Of a DNA stretch of 64,000 bases, positions 1 to 11,999 are shown in pieces; the stretch's first letter is position 1; the number at the start of each line of letters is the position of its first letter. The notes under the pieces were generated by a model. It was not told the origin of the DNA. It saw only the letters and a list, made by a program, of their open reading frames with translations, and ran no database searches. The position numbers and the translations under genes were made by a program. Source of the DNA: Metopolophium dirhodum (Eukaryota > Arthropoda > Insecta > Hemiptera > Aphididae); assembly GCF_019925205.1 (NCBI RefSeq), contig NC_083564.1, positions 24,218,447 through 24,282,446 of the forward strand, in the 5' to 3' direction.

Positions 1-1440
1 TTAAATACATTTGTATAAATAAAAAAAACAATAGGCTTAGTTGTTAAGTTTTAGACTACCTCCCAAAGTCTACATTTTTGAACCGAGCGGCAGGGGACCA
101 GACACAAATCAGTGGTCGAATAATCGATCCCAAGAATGTTAGCAATTTAATCTGTCAACAATGTTTTTTACCCAACATTTTAGGTTTTGCGCTTACAAAA
201 TATGTATTCTGGTCAGATAGTCCGACTGCAGTTTAATTGTTGTTTAGTTTGACTATCAAATTTTGCTGCATAGATGCTGTATAAATATTTCGAATAAGTT
301 AGTGATTAACTAACTATTCATTAATACCTTACATTCTAACATAATATAAATAACAATAAATTATTAATGTCCGTCAATTGTTCGTTCTGATGTTCTAGTT
401 ATTCTTAATACCTTCAATTTAAGTTTATTCTATTTTAAATTAGCTTACATTTTAATTAGAAGTAATTAAATGACAAAACGTTTATGAAATTAGATTTTAT
501 TAAATTTATTCTTGAAAATACACCAGTATAATATTATACGGGTTCAAAATCCAATAATATTCTGGGTTTAAAAGTGATGAATTATTTATAAATTATGTTT
601 CTCATAACTATTTTTGTCGCTCTGTATCGTAATAATGTAAAAATACAAAGTTTACCTAGAAAGTAAACATGATATAATAAATTAAGATAAAGGACTATCT
701 ACATTTCCATATCAATTGTTCTGATTATTATGGTTAGATAATAAATACATACCATACCATTATATAAAATTTAAATATTTGTTTCATTTATTTCAGTTCC
801 GTATTATAGAACTCAATATTGTTCGTATTAATGATGTAATATTGTGTTCTGCCGGAATTTTATTTATTCCGACGTCGATGCGAGCGCAGAAAATTATAAA
901 TTTAAAAAAAAACTATGATATTATTGTTCTTAATTCGGAATTGTATATCGAAAAATGAATAAACTAAGATAAGTATATATTTTATGGAATTATATGCTTT
1001 AAAAAAATGTATTAATTTTAAATATTTTAATAGATTATTCAAGCGTTAATAGGTGTTGGTTGTTAATAACCCAATATTTGTATTACATTTAATTATGACT
1101 CAGACAGAAGTACTGAACATGATTTCAGATGAAATTGTTCTTATGACGTTTTCATTACGTATCTATTAAATTATGGTTCTACTGACTACTATGAGAAGCT
1201 GTAGCTGTATAAGTGACAGTTTTTAAATAAATTATTAATTTTAATTATGGATATCGTCCTAAGACATAAATATATATTCATCCACTGCAAAAATTGTTCA
1301 AGCAGTGTAGTCATGCAGTTTTAAATGTTGAATTTTCTTATTATTTTTAACCATACAAAAAACGATAAGCGATAAGTAATGTTATTCGAATAATAACTAA
1401 AAAGTGTAATTTTTAACGGGCACCACGTGATGGTGTTGTG
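1..1440. other. AT-rich intergenic DNA, nothing recognised
   Basis: Very AT-rich sequence with scattered homopolymer runs. I see no exon-like reading frame, no paired terminal repeats and no RNA gene. Confidence 0.5.
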
Positions 1441-4400
1441 AAAACGACAACATCCTTCGTAAACATCGATTCTTCGCGTTTTATTTTTTTTATTTTGGTT
1501 CGCAGTTGCTTATTAGTTATGTTCAGCAGCCAATCCGTCGTCTTTGGCAATCGTGCAGTACACACGTACTGTAGTGTTACAATCTCGACGTCCGACGATG
1601 GCGCTTAAGTCCGCGGGCCACCGTGCAATTTCAAAATCAAATAACATCAGACCGATCCAAATCGTGTTTGCGCTTAGGAATTCGCCACACGCATAGACGG
1701 TACATTACAATATTATACACACTTCATTCGTGTGCACATCAAAATGTTAAAACATGATCGATGGTATTCGTCTGCGCTGCCTATGCAATATCATACCAAT
1801 GTGCGAAATATCGTTGTTGTCGTTTTAAGTGGGTCCGTTAAAAACGATCCTCCGACCGGCAACGCGATAAATATCCGGTGTAAAACCGCATTAGCGTGTG
1901 CCATTATACGAGTAGTTATTCACACACGTGTATAATTGTGCAGTGTGTGTGTGTGTGCGCGCGCGCGTACGTGTGCGTATTTATATAATATATTATATTA
2001 TATTATATTTATATTGTATGTACGCGCGAGTATGGAGTTCGATTGACAATCTCATTTTCGTACGAGGCCCGAGGCGACTGTCCATTTCAAGGTCTGCACT
2101 CTCTGCACACTCCGTCCGCTCACCGCGTTAAAAAAAAAAAATAAAATTAAAAAATAAAAAATAAATCTCGTTCCGCAGCAGCAGCTCTTCGCACAGGCAG
2201 CCTTTCATTCCACATTCTAATGAACCCGGCCGGCGGACGCGTGTCGATCCAACGCTCAGCGGCGCGTACTTGCACCTATTATTAATAATATACTACGAGC
2301 GCTCGTGTAAATAATAATAATAATAATAATAATACTGTATATAATAACAATATTATCGTGTGTGTGTATAGTATAATATAATATAAGGCGCGCACACGTG
2401 TGTGTACCGTCGCAGTCGTCGCGATCGTCGTCGTCGGAGCAGTCATCACTCGTAGTGGTATTATACCAGTTGTAGTAGTAGTAGTGTGGTGTCGGTCAAC
2501 GGGCATCCAACACGGCCGTCGTGTATATTAATATTATTATTGTTGTCGTACACTCGTTGGTCGGGTCCGTCCGAACGTCGTTTCCGAGTAGGTACCTAAC
2601 TTACCAACGTTCAAGTCTAAAATTCGCCGTTCCGCCCGCAAACCGTTTTCAGTATTATAAACAAATAATATTATGGCGGACGTACCCCGCCGTACGACGT
2701 ACGTAATATGTTTTGATATTATAACGATTTGATGATGTTGATAATAATAATATTATGCAAACTCGATTTTGTTTAAAAAAATTATTACCATAATGATATT
2801 ATGTAAAGCGAGAATTCGGCGTGCCGGCGGTCGGAAGCGCGAGTTTTCGTTCAAATATTATATTTGATCGGCGTTTTGAATTTGTGATGTGTTTTGCAGA
2901 TGAAATCGACGTCGCATCCGGAATACCTCTCATCTACACGACCGGTCAGAGATAAGTTATGATACCAGTTTTATGATATCCGACAGATACAAGCACGTCC
3001 TGAGTCTCGGCCCGGTTTTCGCCGACCAATAACACTAAAATGGTGGTAGATCATAGTGGATCCAACAGTCCAGGTAAAAAAATAATTATTTACTTTTATA
3101 TTGTAAAATAAATAGACAGTATAGCGAGTTTGAAAACGTTTATATTCCTCTCTTTTTTTCCTCATCAAACGTTGTTATGTACGTGACGAGATAATATAAT
3201 ATAATTTGACGCCGTGTTTTTTGCCCGCTTTCAAAAAATCTCATGACCGGCAACGGAATGTATAGCGTAGTAAGTCATTGGGCCGTGTCTTAACATTACG
3301 CTGTAAGTACTTACGTTTTAACGCAAACGCCTTCAAGTTAAAAAAAAAAAAACCGATGGTATACCGTACGCGGTACCTGTAGCTAAATAGTAGTAATAAG
3401 TTAGATCTGCGTATTGCGCACAAAATACAACAAGACAACCCCGCGACGATTCGCGTCCGTAAAAGATTAGCAAAATCGTCGTTTGAAATATTACTATGAT
3501 GGGTACGTTGTACCCATTAATCATCGTGAACTTTGTTCTTCGCGATCCTACCGAAAACCCGATTTATTATTTTGTGATACTTATTTTGCGTGGGTAGCTC
3601 TATGTAACACTGGTGCGTTTTTACACGGGGTTCGTCTTAAGTCTGTATAGTAGGGGTACCTGCATAAATTAATTACGCGTGCTGTTTTTATTTTTTGAAA
3701 TTCGGCCAACAAGAATTTCGCTGAGCGTGTTTTAATAAAATATGTATTAGGAATAACTGTGGTATTGGTATTATATAATATATTTTATACGCATAATATG
3801 ACATGTGACGATTCAACGGTTGTAATGAACTCATATGTGTCATAATAGAATTTTAATTGGCGGCATAATATAGACGAGTGTAGGCACACGATATACCTTA
3901 ATGTCGCCGTAAAAACTACAGACTAACCGGGTCTGTGACTATTGTGCCGCGTTTCGTTACAGTTTTCAAAATATAAAAACTAAGCATAGTGAACAAAAAC
4001 CGTTATTGTTACAACGTTACCTACGCCGTTCGGAAATTATTTCGGTATTATTTCGGTGGTTGCGGGCCACCTCTAAAACCGCGTGTATATAGTCGATGTT
4101 CGTTTATTTCTCGGTCTGGACGCATAGTAGTTTCTTTCTCCTTCCTCCAAAACGCGTATTATAGTGGTAGGTACCTAATACAATATTAATATAATACTAT
4201 ACACCCGCCTCCCATGCGTATAATACTATAATATAATAATATAATGTTATGTCGTTTGCCCATTCATGGTTGTATTGTAATAAAGTCTCGGACCACTTGT
4301 ATGGAGTCACCACCACTGCCGCCGCCGCCTCCACGTGAATCCGTGTGCTCTCGGCTCGGCTCGATCATAATCGAAAAGCGAAAAAAATAATATAATACAA

Positions 4401-5197
4401 ACATAATAATAATATAATATGCGCACGAAAACAATGCCATTGTACGGATTCTTCTCAATCTCTCTCTCTCTCTCTCTCTCTCTATTCTTATCTCATTGCA
4501 TAGTAATAATATTACTATCGCGTGTTGGCGAGCAATATTGCAGGAGTTGAAGAAAAAAAACAACCGTTTTATTATTATTTCGACGGCGATCTCGGCGGTT
4601 CACGATCGTGTCTGTTCGCGATCATCAGATTATCAGCGTACACCGAATTGATTTTTAAATGACATCGAAAATCTGTTCGTTTCTTATCGTCGATTAATAA
4701 TAAAATACTGCCATGATATTAAAAAAAAAAGCGATACGACTCCGTTGGACAAATTTTAAATCTCCGACTCGCACAACCGTTGTCGTCTTTTCTCCTTATT
4801 ATTTTTCTTCTTCTCGTCCCACAACAGCGGTGGCGCAACGACGTTCGTTCGAAGTATAATAATAATAATAATTATTATTATTATTGTTATAATATTGAAC
4901 GGTCCGCTCGAACTTTGGTCCTGTACGCGACGTGTCGTGCAGGCTGCGGCGGCGGTCACACCGAATAAAAATCACTATCATAGACCGTATTAAACCGAAT
5001 TGTAGTGCACATTATACGCGTATCGTCGTCATTATTATTATTATTATTATTATTATGTGACATACACTTCACACTATAATAATATCGTGTATAGTAGTGA
5101 AACCGGCGGCGGCGCGTCGTGGTGTCCCTCGGGCTCAACCAACTGCAGTCGTTGATGAATTCGGCCTTTGACGTGCCACGGTCGTTATTACAACGAT
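1441..5197 (+). promoter_or_regulatory. GC-richer, CpG-containing upstream region of the SV2-like gene
   Basis: Base composition changes from AT-rich to a mosaic with many CG dinucleotides (for example 1600-1720, 2220-2260, 2390-2520, 4580-4640, 5100-5220). It is interleaved with simple repeats: TG/CG runs near 1940-1975, ATT/TAA runs near 2308-2335, 4858-4886 and 5028-5056, and CT repeats near 4459. The reading frames here are low-complexity artefacts of these repeats. The position directly before the first coding exon suggests promoter and 5' UTR, possibly with several start sites. Transcription starts cannot be fixed from sequence. Confidence 0.4.
4459..4483. repeat. CT/GA dinucleotide microsatellite
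   Basis: An uninterrupted run of about 12 CT units. GA/CT tracts are common in insect promoters as GAGA-type sites, but a role here is only inferred from its place upstream of the SV2-like gene. Confidence 0.85.
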
Positions 5198-8100
5198 ATG
5201 GACCCTCCCAACGGCGGCGGTAAAAAAATCTACAGTCATATATTATTATGTACACACGCGTATCTATTTTCGTTTTTCTTCGCCGCGTTCTTCACACACA
5301 CACACACCTGCTGCATCATCTCGAGACGACCCGCAAAACAACTCCCCCTGCAAGTCGAAATCACAGACCCCTGCTCCGAGAGAAAACCATCCGGCGAGTT
5401 TTTCCTCTTAGGCGTGTTCCGTCGTGTCTGGTAAAACAAAATATGCGCGCACCTATCGTTGTTTAACTATTTTTCAGTCACCATAACGATAATATTCCAC
5501 CAAGTCGCCTATCCTATCGTCGACGGCGATTCCCAAGTCTCGACGGTTTAACGTAATACTGTATTTATTATCATTTTTCCAGACACGAAATTCAATAATG
5601 GCAGGGTAAAAAACCAAGAAACTATCGATCTCAAAATCAAAAGTAAGTAGCTAGTCCGTATCGAACGTTCGCGTTTTTGCGGCGTGATGTATAATATTGT
5701 AATGTCGCATTATTATCGCTGCGGTGTACTTAAATGTCATGTGGCGTTTTTGTCTTTGTTTTCAGGCGGGACGTTAGACAGATACGAAAAAAAATTAGAC
5801 GCCGTCGAAAATGGTTCGTTTCCCCCCACCAAGGAGGTGGCAGATTTCGAACAAGCTATTGAACTCACTGGTAATTGCAAATTCTGATGTTATGTCATAT
5901 TATTAATCAAACATTTTACAGGAGATCATCTATAATCTATATTTTATGTTTAGGTACATAATAATTTATATATTATGTACTTATTAGTTACTTTTATAAC
6001 AGTTATAGCTGATGTGATCCATAATCGAATGTGCATGATTTTAGAACATTCAAATAAAATCACACCATAATAATATACAGTAAAGTAAAGTGATCACTGA
6101 TCACGGATCAGTGATTAAAAATAAATTACAATTACAATAACTACAACCAGGTCAATCGGTAGAATTTCACCTTTAATCATTAAAAATATTAATTTGTGGT
6201 TTCTCTATTTTTTTTTCGATTTAATTTAACATTCAAATGTTGTAAAGATTTTTATAAATATAGTATATTTCTATAGACCTATATGTAGGTTAGGCCAGGT
6301 TCAACAAATTTATATAATTGATTATATTATTATATTGTTATTATTATATTTTTTTTTAATAACAATACAATTCTATTCTGTGTTTGTAACACTAATTGTC
6401 AGTTTAATTATCAGCATTTTTGTATCTTTAGGTTATGGAAAATTCCATTATTTACTGTTGGTCGTGTGTGGTTTTGTTAGCACCAGTGAGGAAATGGATG
6501 TTATATGCATGTCATTCATATTACCATCAGCCCAATGTGATCTTAAGCTAAATACGTCTTCCAAAGGATGGCTAAATTCAATTATATTCATTGGTTAGTG
6601 TGATTATATTTTAATGCCAATATTTATCATGCACTTAATGAGTGTATAATATTCAATAATATGTTCTAGGTATGATGGCTGGTGCATACATTTGGGGGTC
6701 GTTAGCTGATGCATTGGGTCGTCGTAAAGTATTAATTGTTATCAGTTTTATGAACGCCCTGTGTATTGTAGCATCCACTTTTGCACAGTCTTACGGTGTA
6801 TTCATGTTCTTTAGATTTTTAAACGGAGCTGCGTAAGTGAATGTGCTGATGTAAATCAATAAATAAAATCTTTTCTAACATACTTTTTAATCATTCTAGA
6901 TTGGGTGGCAGCGGCCCAGTAATATGGTCATACTTTGCCGAATTCCAGCCTAAGAACAAACGTGGTTCAATGTTGAGTTCGATGGCAGCATTTTGGACAC
7001 TCGGAAATTTGTTTGTAGCATGTAAGTACATAAATTATTATTGTAATATTAATTTTAAAATTAATATTATGTAATTTATTTAGCGTTGGCATGGATCATC
7101 ATACCACAAGATATTGGCTACAGGTCTCCTACGTTTTTATACAATTCTTGGAGAATATTTTTGGCCATATGCTCCATTCCTAGCGTACTTGTTGCTGTGT
7201 TCCTGTTTTTTTTACCAGAGAGTCCAAAGTTTCTATTGACCCGTAACGATCACAAAAAAGCATTAGAAGTATTCAAGCAAATATATGCTACCAATACAGG
7301 AAATGATCCAGAAATGTACCCAGTAAGTTGAATTAATTTATTATAGTGTCAGTGTGGAACCTATACAATTTTTATATCACCAAATAATTTTTATATCCAA
7401 ATTTAAAAATAATAAAAGTACTAAAATATTAATGTAGCTTAAAATAGTAACGAGATATTAAATATTAAGAAAAATTAAGAGTTAAATGAGTTAAAGAATA
7501 TTTCAATTTATTTTTTAAAAAAGTAACATCAAAAAAAGTCAGATCCACATCCATATCAATTGTCCTGCAATGTATTGGCTGTGATTTCTAAAACTTGTGG
7601 ATCTAATTTATTTATAATTATTGAAGAATTAAAACTTAATTAAATTAATATTTGTGTAAAATTAGGTATATAGTAAATTGCGAACTCGCATACACATTTG
7701 ACATTTAATTGTGGAAAAAAAATTATTTTTTCAGTTCAAATGTATTAAACATTTAGTAGAAATAAAATACTATTGAATCGAGTGTTCAAAATGAACATTT
7801 ATGTCTGAATGATTTTTTATAACTACACAGCCAAACTAAACCCAACACTTTAATATAACTAAACTTTAAAATTTTACATTAAACATTTAAATCTGAAGTA
7901 AAAAAAAAATATGTTTGATGTTTAATGTATGTGTATAATTTTAAAATTATAGGTTAAATCATTGGTAACCAAGTCTAATGCTATTGAACATGACACTAAA
8001 AAAACTACTTCTTTTAAAAGTATGACTGAAGAAGTAGCTCATAATACTAAGATGATATTTATGCAGCCAATATTAAAGTACACGTGGATATCTATAGTGA

Positions 8101-9098
8101 TCAACCTCAGTTTTCATATTGGGTATGTTACGTTTATGATTGTTTGAAAATTGAAAAAAAATTTTTTTTTATTTTTAGTTATTATGGTCTCATGATGTGG
8201 TTCCCAGAGCTATTTAATAGATTTGATGAATATGCTCGAGCCCATAATGGTAGTGAACAAGCACTCGTGTGTGAAGTATGTAGCATTGACGAGTTACTAA
8301 TAAATTATTATTATAACTGTTTATTTTTATTTGTTGATTGGATAGGTGACTGAATTTGTAGTTAAAACAGGATCACACTCTCATGTGGACTTATGTTCAG
8401 ACAAAATCGAAAGCGGCGTTTTCCTTGAATCATTTATTACAGTGGCAGCTGCTATTCCTAGCAATATATTTGCAGTGTTAGGAATGGACACATTGGGCAG
8501 AAAATTCTTTTTAGGTAAGTTAAAATTAACTCAATGTCTATAAATATTACATATTATTAAAAAATGTTCTGTTTATTTAGTATTCAGTACAATGGCATCT
8601 GGAATATGTGCTGTTGGCTTGTCACTTATCACTAGTAAAAGACAAAATTTAATAGTATCTGCTATTTTTAGTAGTGCTATTAGTTGCGGTAATGCTGCTT
8701 TGGATTGTTTAATCACAGAAATTTTTCCTACAAATTTAAGGTAGTATAATAATATATGATTAATGGTTATAATATAATTTGTCATTGAGATAAGAAGTTA
8801 CAATGGAAAATATTTAATCATCATCTTTTAATATCGATAGAGCTACTGGAATGGCCATATCTATGGTAGCTGCCAGACTGGGAGGTATTATTGGAAATAT
8901 TGTTATCGCTGCGCTGCTAGATCTCTATTGTCCATTACCTACTTACATTGTAGCTGTGCTCCTGATAGGTATGACACAATTATGCGATATTAATATTCAG
9001 AAAAAAGTAAATATTTTAAAACAATTTCTTTTTTCTATTTAGGCGGAGGGCTTTTGTGCCTATTGTTGCCTAACACCACGAGAGAACCATTAACGTGA
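5198..9098 (+). CDS. SV2-like major facilitator superfamily transporter (synaptic vesicle glycoprotein 2 family)
   Basis: Thirteen coding exons: 5198-5219, 5583-5642, 5766-5870, 6432-6593, 6670-6832, 6900-7021, 7084-7322, 7953-8122, 8179-8275, 8346-8514, 8581-8740, 8841-8968 and 9043-9098. Together they make 1653 nt, 550 residues plus TGA, with GT-AG introns and consistent phases. The product is a multi-pass membrane protein. An N-terminal cytoplasmic stretch of about 65 residues leads into the family signature ELTGYGKFHYLLL (60-72). The MFS motif A, with DALGRR, lies at 130-135 and PESPKF at 256-261. The segment before VTEFV (end of exon 9, exon 10) looks like the luminal loop between the two six-helix halves. 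SV2-type proteins sit on synaptic vesicles or act as organic-ion or sugar-like transporters; the substrate cannot be told here. The start is least certain: it rests on a 22-nt coding piece (MDPPNGG) whose phase fits exon 2. The family is firm, the exact orthologue is not. Confidence 0.9.
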
Positions 9099-9121
9099 CC
9101 TATTTATGGAAAAGATTATAT

Positions 9122-9127
9122 AATAAA
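9122..9127 (+). terminator. Polyadenylation signal AATAAA of the SV2-like gene
   Basis: A canonical hexamer lies 24 bases after the stop codon, followed by T-rich sequence. This would give a very short 3' UTR. Further AT-rich hexamers downstream could also be used. Confidence 0.55.
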
Positions 9128-9130
9128 CAG

Positions 9131-9670
9131 ATTTAAGTCTATCATTATTATTTTATTTTCATTTATTGACATGACATTTTGTTAGTTTTAAAGCCTTTAT
9201 AGACACATAATTTGCACACTTATCTATATATATGAAAAAAAAAATTCTTTCAATATGATTGTATTAATTTGTTGTTTACTGTATAATATGTATAATATGT
9301 GTATGCTAGTACACATATGTTTGTATAGATATTTTCCAGACAAAATTTCTAATATACTATTGTTTATTTTATTTAATTATTATTATTATAATTTTTTTTT
9401 TTTACTGTGAATTTCTTGTGAATATACTGTTAACCTTAATATTTTAGATTCCGGTATTTAGTTAAGTTACTTTATAACTATAGTGTTAAAATTACATATA
9501 TACAAACTAGATGCTATTCTTAATTTTTTTTTATGTTTGTTTAGTCATAATTAAAAGTTTTATGCAAACCAAATAAAAGTATAAACAGTTATTTATCTTT
9601 ATAACTTTTATAAAAATGAATGTAAGTTGGATAGGGGTAAGTATAACACAAATATAATCCTGAATGGTCA
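9131..9670. other. AT-rich DNA downstream of the SV2-like gene
   Basis: No coding potential or paired repeats recognised. It may contain an alternative longer 3' UTR. Confidence 0.4.
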
Positions 9671-9673
9671 AAG

Positions 9674-9733
9674 TCACGGTCTTAGAAGATAAGGTCGGAC
9701 AACTATACATTATTAGCATTCCGCTTAGTGAGG
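9674..9733. repeat. Dispersed repeat, copy 1 (second copy at 16587-16655)
   Basis: A block containing GTCTTAGAAGATAAGGTCGG occurs here and again near 16590. In both copies a TTCCGCTTA-like segment follows after a variable spacer. It is probably the edge of a transposable element. Confidence 0.6.
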
Positions 9734-9835
9734 CAAATCCATTTCAAAATTTGGCCGCTGTACTATTGAGCGCTGCCCTGCAGACTTTTTTTGATGTTAT
9801 GGCATTATAGTATTATACAAGTTTAAAATAACCTT

Positions 9836-9886
9836 CGACCATATAAACTAGCTAGTTTATTATAAACCAACTAGTTTATATGGTCG
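9836..9886. repeat. Perfect 16-bp inverted repeat (hairpin)
   Basis: CGACCATATAAACTAG at 9836-9851 is the exact reverse complement of 9871-9886, with a 19-base loop that itself begins and ends with a CTAGTTTAT-like repeat. It lies inside a segment bounded by imperfect inverted ends, CTTAGTGAGGCAAA at about 9724 and TTTGCCTCATTAAG near 9990-10003, and is probably the core of a non-autonomous transposon. Confidence 0.6.
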
Positions 9887-9999
9887 GAGAAAATAATATA
9901 ATAATATAGTCCATAAAAATAACCCCGAATGCCATATAAATATTGTTCTTAACCTCAAATGAGTCTAACCGGCAACTCGGGAAATGTTTTTGCCTCATT

Positions 10000-10366
10000 A
10001 AGAGGGCGCACTAGTAGACAAAATATGGCATAAAAACATTGTTTCGTAATTCCAGGAATACGGCTTATTGAAGCGTTTTACAGTATAAATACCTATTACA
10101 AAAATTGTAGAGGAGAATTTTTTCTAGAAACGTAAGAAGCCCGATTTTCGATATTCTTATTAATTAGTAAAATAATTAATTGATAAAAAGTTTAAAAAAA
10201 CGTGTTAATTTACCATGCGATATTGGACGATTGGAACAAGAAGATATCAAAAATCGGGCTTCTTACGTTTCTAGAAAAAATTCTCCTCTACAATTTTTGT
10301 AATAGGTGTTTATACTGTAAAACGCTTCAATAAGCCGTATTCCTGGAATTACAAAACCATGTTTTT
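10000..10366. mobile_element. Palindromic MITE, copy A
   Basis: Two arms of over 110 bp, about 10032-10157 and 10246-10366, are near-perfect reverse complements; both contain AATACGGCTTATTGAAGCG or its complement. The left side extends outward to TTAAGAGGGCGCAC at about 10000. That terminus resembles the TTAAGAGGACGC terminus of the elements at 44.4 and 44.95 kb. There is no coding sequence, so mobility would depend on a transposase in trans. Confidence 0.75.
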
Positions 10367-10389
10367 CGGTAAAAAAAAACATTTATTTA

Positions 10390-10530
10390 CGCTCGTCATG
10401 TGCTGCGCCCATTATAGGCAGCGGCAGCGCTCGGTACTAGGTGTTTATACCACCACCCCGCGCGCGATAACAGCAGTACCGCACCATAGGTCAAAACGGG
10501 TTTTCTATCGCAGCCGTGCGCCCGTACATA
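10390..10530. other. Isolated GC-rich patch
   Basis: About 140 bases rich in GC and CG (GCAGCGGCAGCGC, CCCCGCGCGCG) lie between two AT-rich palindromic elements. I see no conserved reading frame or tRNA/rRNA fold. It could be the internal part of a larger transposon whose ends are the palindromes on either side. Confidence 0.4.
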
Positions 10531-10665
10531 GTTTATAAATAACCCAGATAAGAAAATGATTATTATATTATATTTCATGACAAATATTATTTAATTTTGT
10601 TCGGTTTTATATTTTCTATTCGTATCCGAATTTCGTACCTACTAATAAAAACTATACTTATGTTC

Positions 10666-10959
10666 TTCAAGTAATACGGCTTATTGAAGCGGTTTACAAT
10701 AAAACTACCTATTATAAAAATTGTAGAGGAGAACTTTTTTAACAATCGTAAGAAATCCGATTTTTGATATCGTATTCCAATCGTCCAATATCACATGGTA
10801 AATTAACACGGTTTTTAACTTTTTATCGATTAATTATTCAACTAATGTATAAAAATATCGAAATTCGGGTTTCTTACGATTGTTAAAAAAGTTCTTCTCT
10901 ACAATTTTTGTAATAGGTAGTTTTGCTGTAAACCGCTTCAATAAGCCGTATTACTTGAA
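10666..10959. mobile_element. Palindromic MITE, copy B
   Basis: The arms at about 10666-10780 and 10845-10959 are inverted copies of each other, beginning TTCAAGTAATACGGC and ending GCCGTATTACTTGAA. The arm sequence is related to copy A (CGGCTTATTGAAGCG, TTGTAGAGGAGAA) but differs throughout, so A and B are separate subfamilies. The right arm and its downstream flank recur at 56.84-57.23 kb. Confidence 0.75.
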
Positions 10960-11330
10960 TTATCGAACTATTTGGGTATGATAAAAATACTAATTATTGC
11001 GATATCGGAATAATTAATAATTATATAAAAAAATATTAATATTAAATGTCATATAATAATTATATTATAATCGTTTGAATGAATAAATTATTATTACAAT
11101 AATTAAAATATAAACTATGGTATCGGAGTATTTTGTAAAAAAAATTAATAAACAAAATTAATTCAAATGTTATAACATTTATTGAACGTATTGTACACAA
11201 ATTACAAATATTTAATTATTACTATTTACTAACGAAATGTCATATTATAATCGTTTAAATTACTAAATAATAACATAATTATTAACTGTACAAATAACTA
11301 TAAATTATTATATAAATATTAAAATATTAA
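10960..11330. repeat. AT-rich repeat continuing from copy B, shared with 56.94-57.23 kb
   Basis: Blocks such as AAATGTCATATAATAATTAT and a GATATCGGAATAATTA-type sequence occur in the same order here and at 56985-57200. The repeated unit is therefore longer than the palindrome itself. No coding sequence is seen. Confidence 0.55.
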
Positions 11331-11696
11331 ATAAATTAAATATTAAATACACATAAATCATTTAAATTTCTAAGACTTATATTTAACAAATGCGTGGATA
11401 CGATAAAATCTGTATTCTTAAAAAATAAAGTATAACTACCTACTATTAGTATGAAAAAATGTATAAGAGATTTAAATTTACATGTATAAATGTAATTATA
11501 AATTATAAAGTAAAGTTTAGTGTTTTGGTGGAGCAATGGGCACAGGACAATAGCCTAAATTTATATTTTCTAAAGCTGAAATATTTTTTTTTTTTTTTAT
11601 ACATAATTTTAGACTCGCGTATAATATTATAACAGCTATTATAATGATTAAATATTTGTTTGTATATACAAATTCATACGTCTTATTTAATAATAC

Positions 11697-11864
11697 TCAA
11701 TTTAGTAATTCATCTTGTGTATTTGACTTTGAAATGATTTTTAAAAAAGCTTCTTTGTCGAATTTTAAATTTTTTATTTCATCTAAATGAATTGGTTTTG
11801 GATAACGTTGATTAAGTGTAATATTGCAACATGAATCATTTAAAATACAAAAACATGCTTTAAC
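11697..11864 (-). pseudogene. Unidentified short coding-like fragment
   Basis: On the minus strand an open stretch of 55 codons ends in TGA at 11699-11697. It reads without low-complexity sequence, including NQRYPKPIHLDEIKNLKFD and KIISKSNTQDELLN. Its amino-acid balance is more protein-like than surrounding frames. It has no start methionine; a stop lies just upstream and a possible acceptor AG precedes it. I do not recognise the family. It may be a terminal exon or the degraded end of a transposon ORF. Confidence 0.3.
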
Positions 11865-11999
11865 TTAGATACCAGTATATACCAGTATATTGTATATCAT
11901 TGTTCTTTCCCGAATAGTTTTAAATAATAATAATAGTTCAAATAAATACATGATAAGTATAGGCGAAGGAGGTAAAAATAAGGAAAAACAAAGGACAAG

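Noticed and set aside
1732..2706. Several open frames of 60-75 codons in the GC-rich upstream region
   Set aside because: They arise from TG, TA and ATT simple repeats, overlap on both strands, and lack any domain-like sequence.
4264..5466. Overlapping open frames up to 99 codons around 4.3-5.4 kb
   Set aside because: They consist of translated CT, ATT and CA repeats (runs of RERERE, NNNN, IIII). Only the short piece at 5198-5219 fits a splice model.
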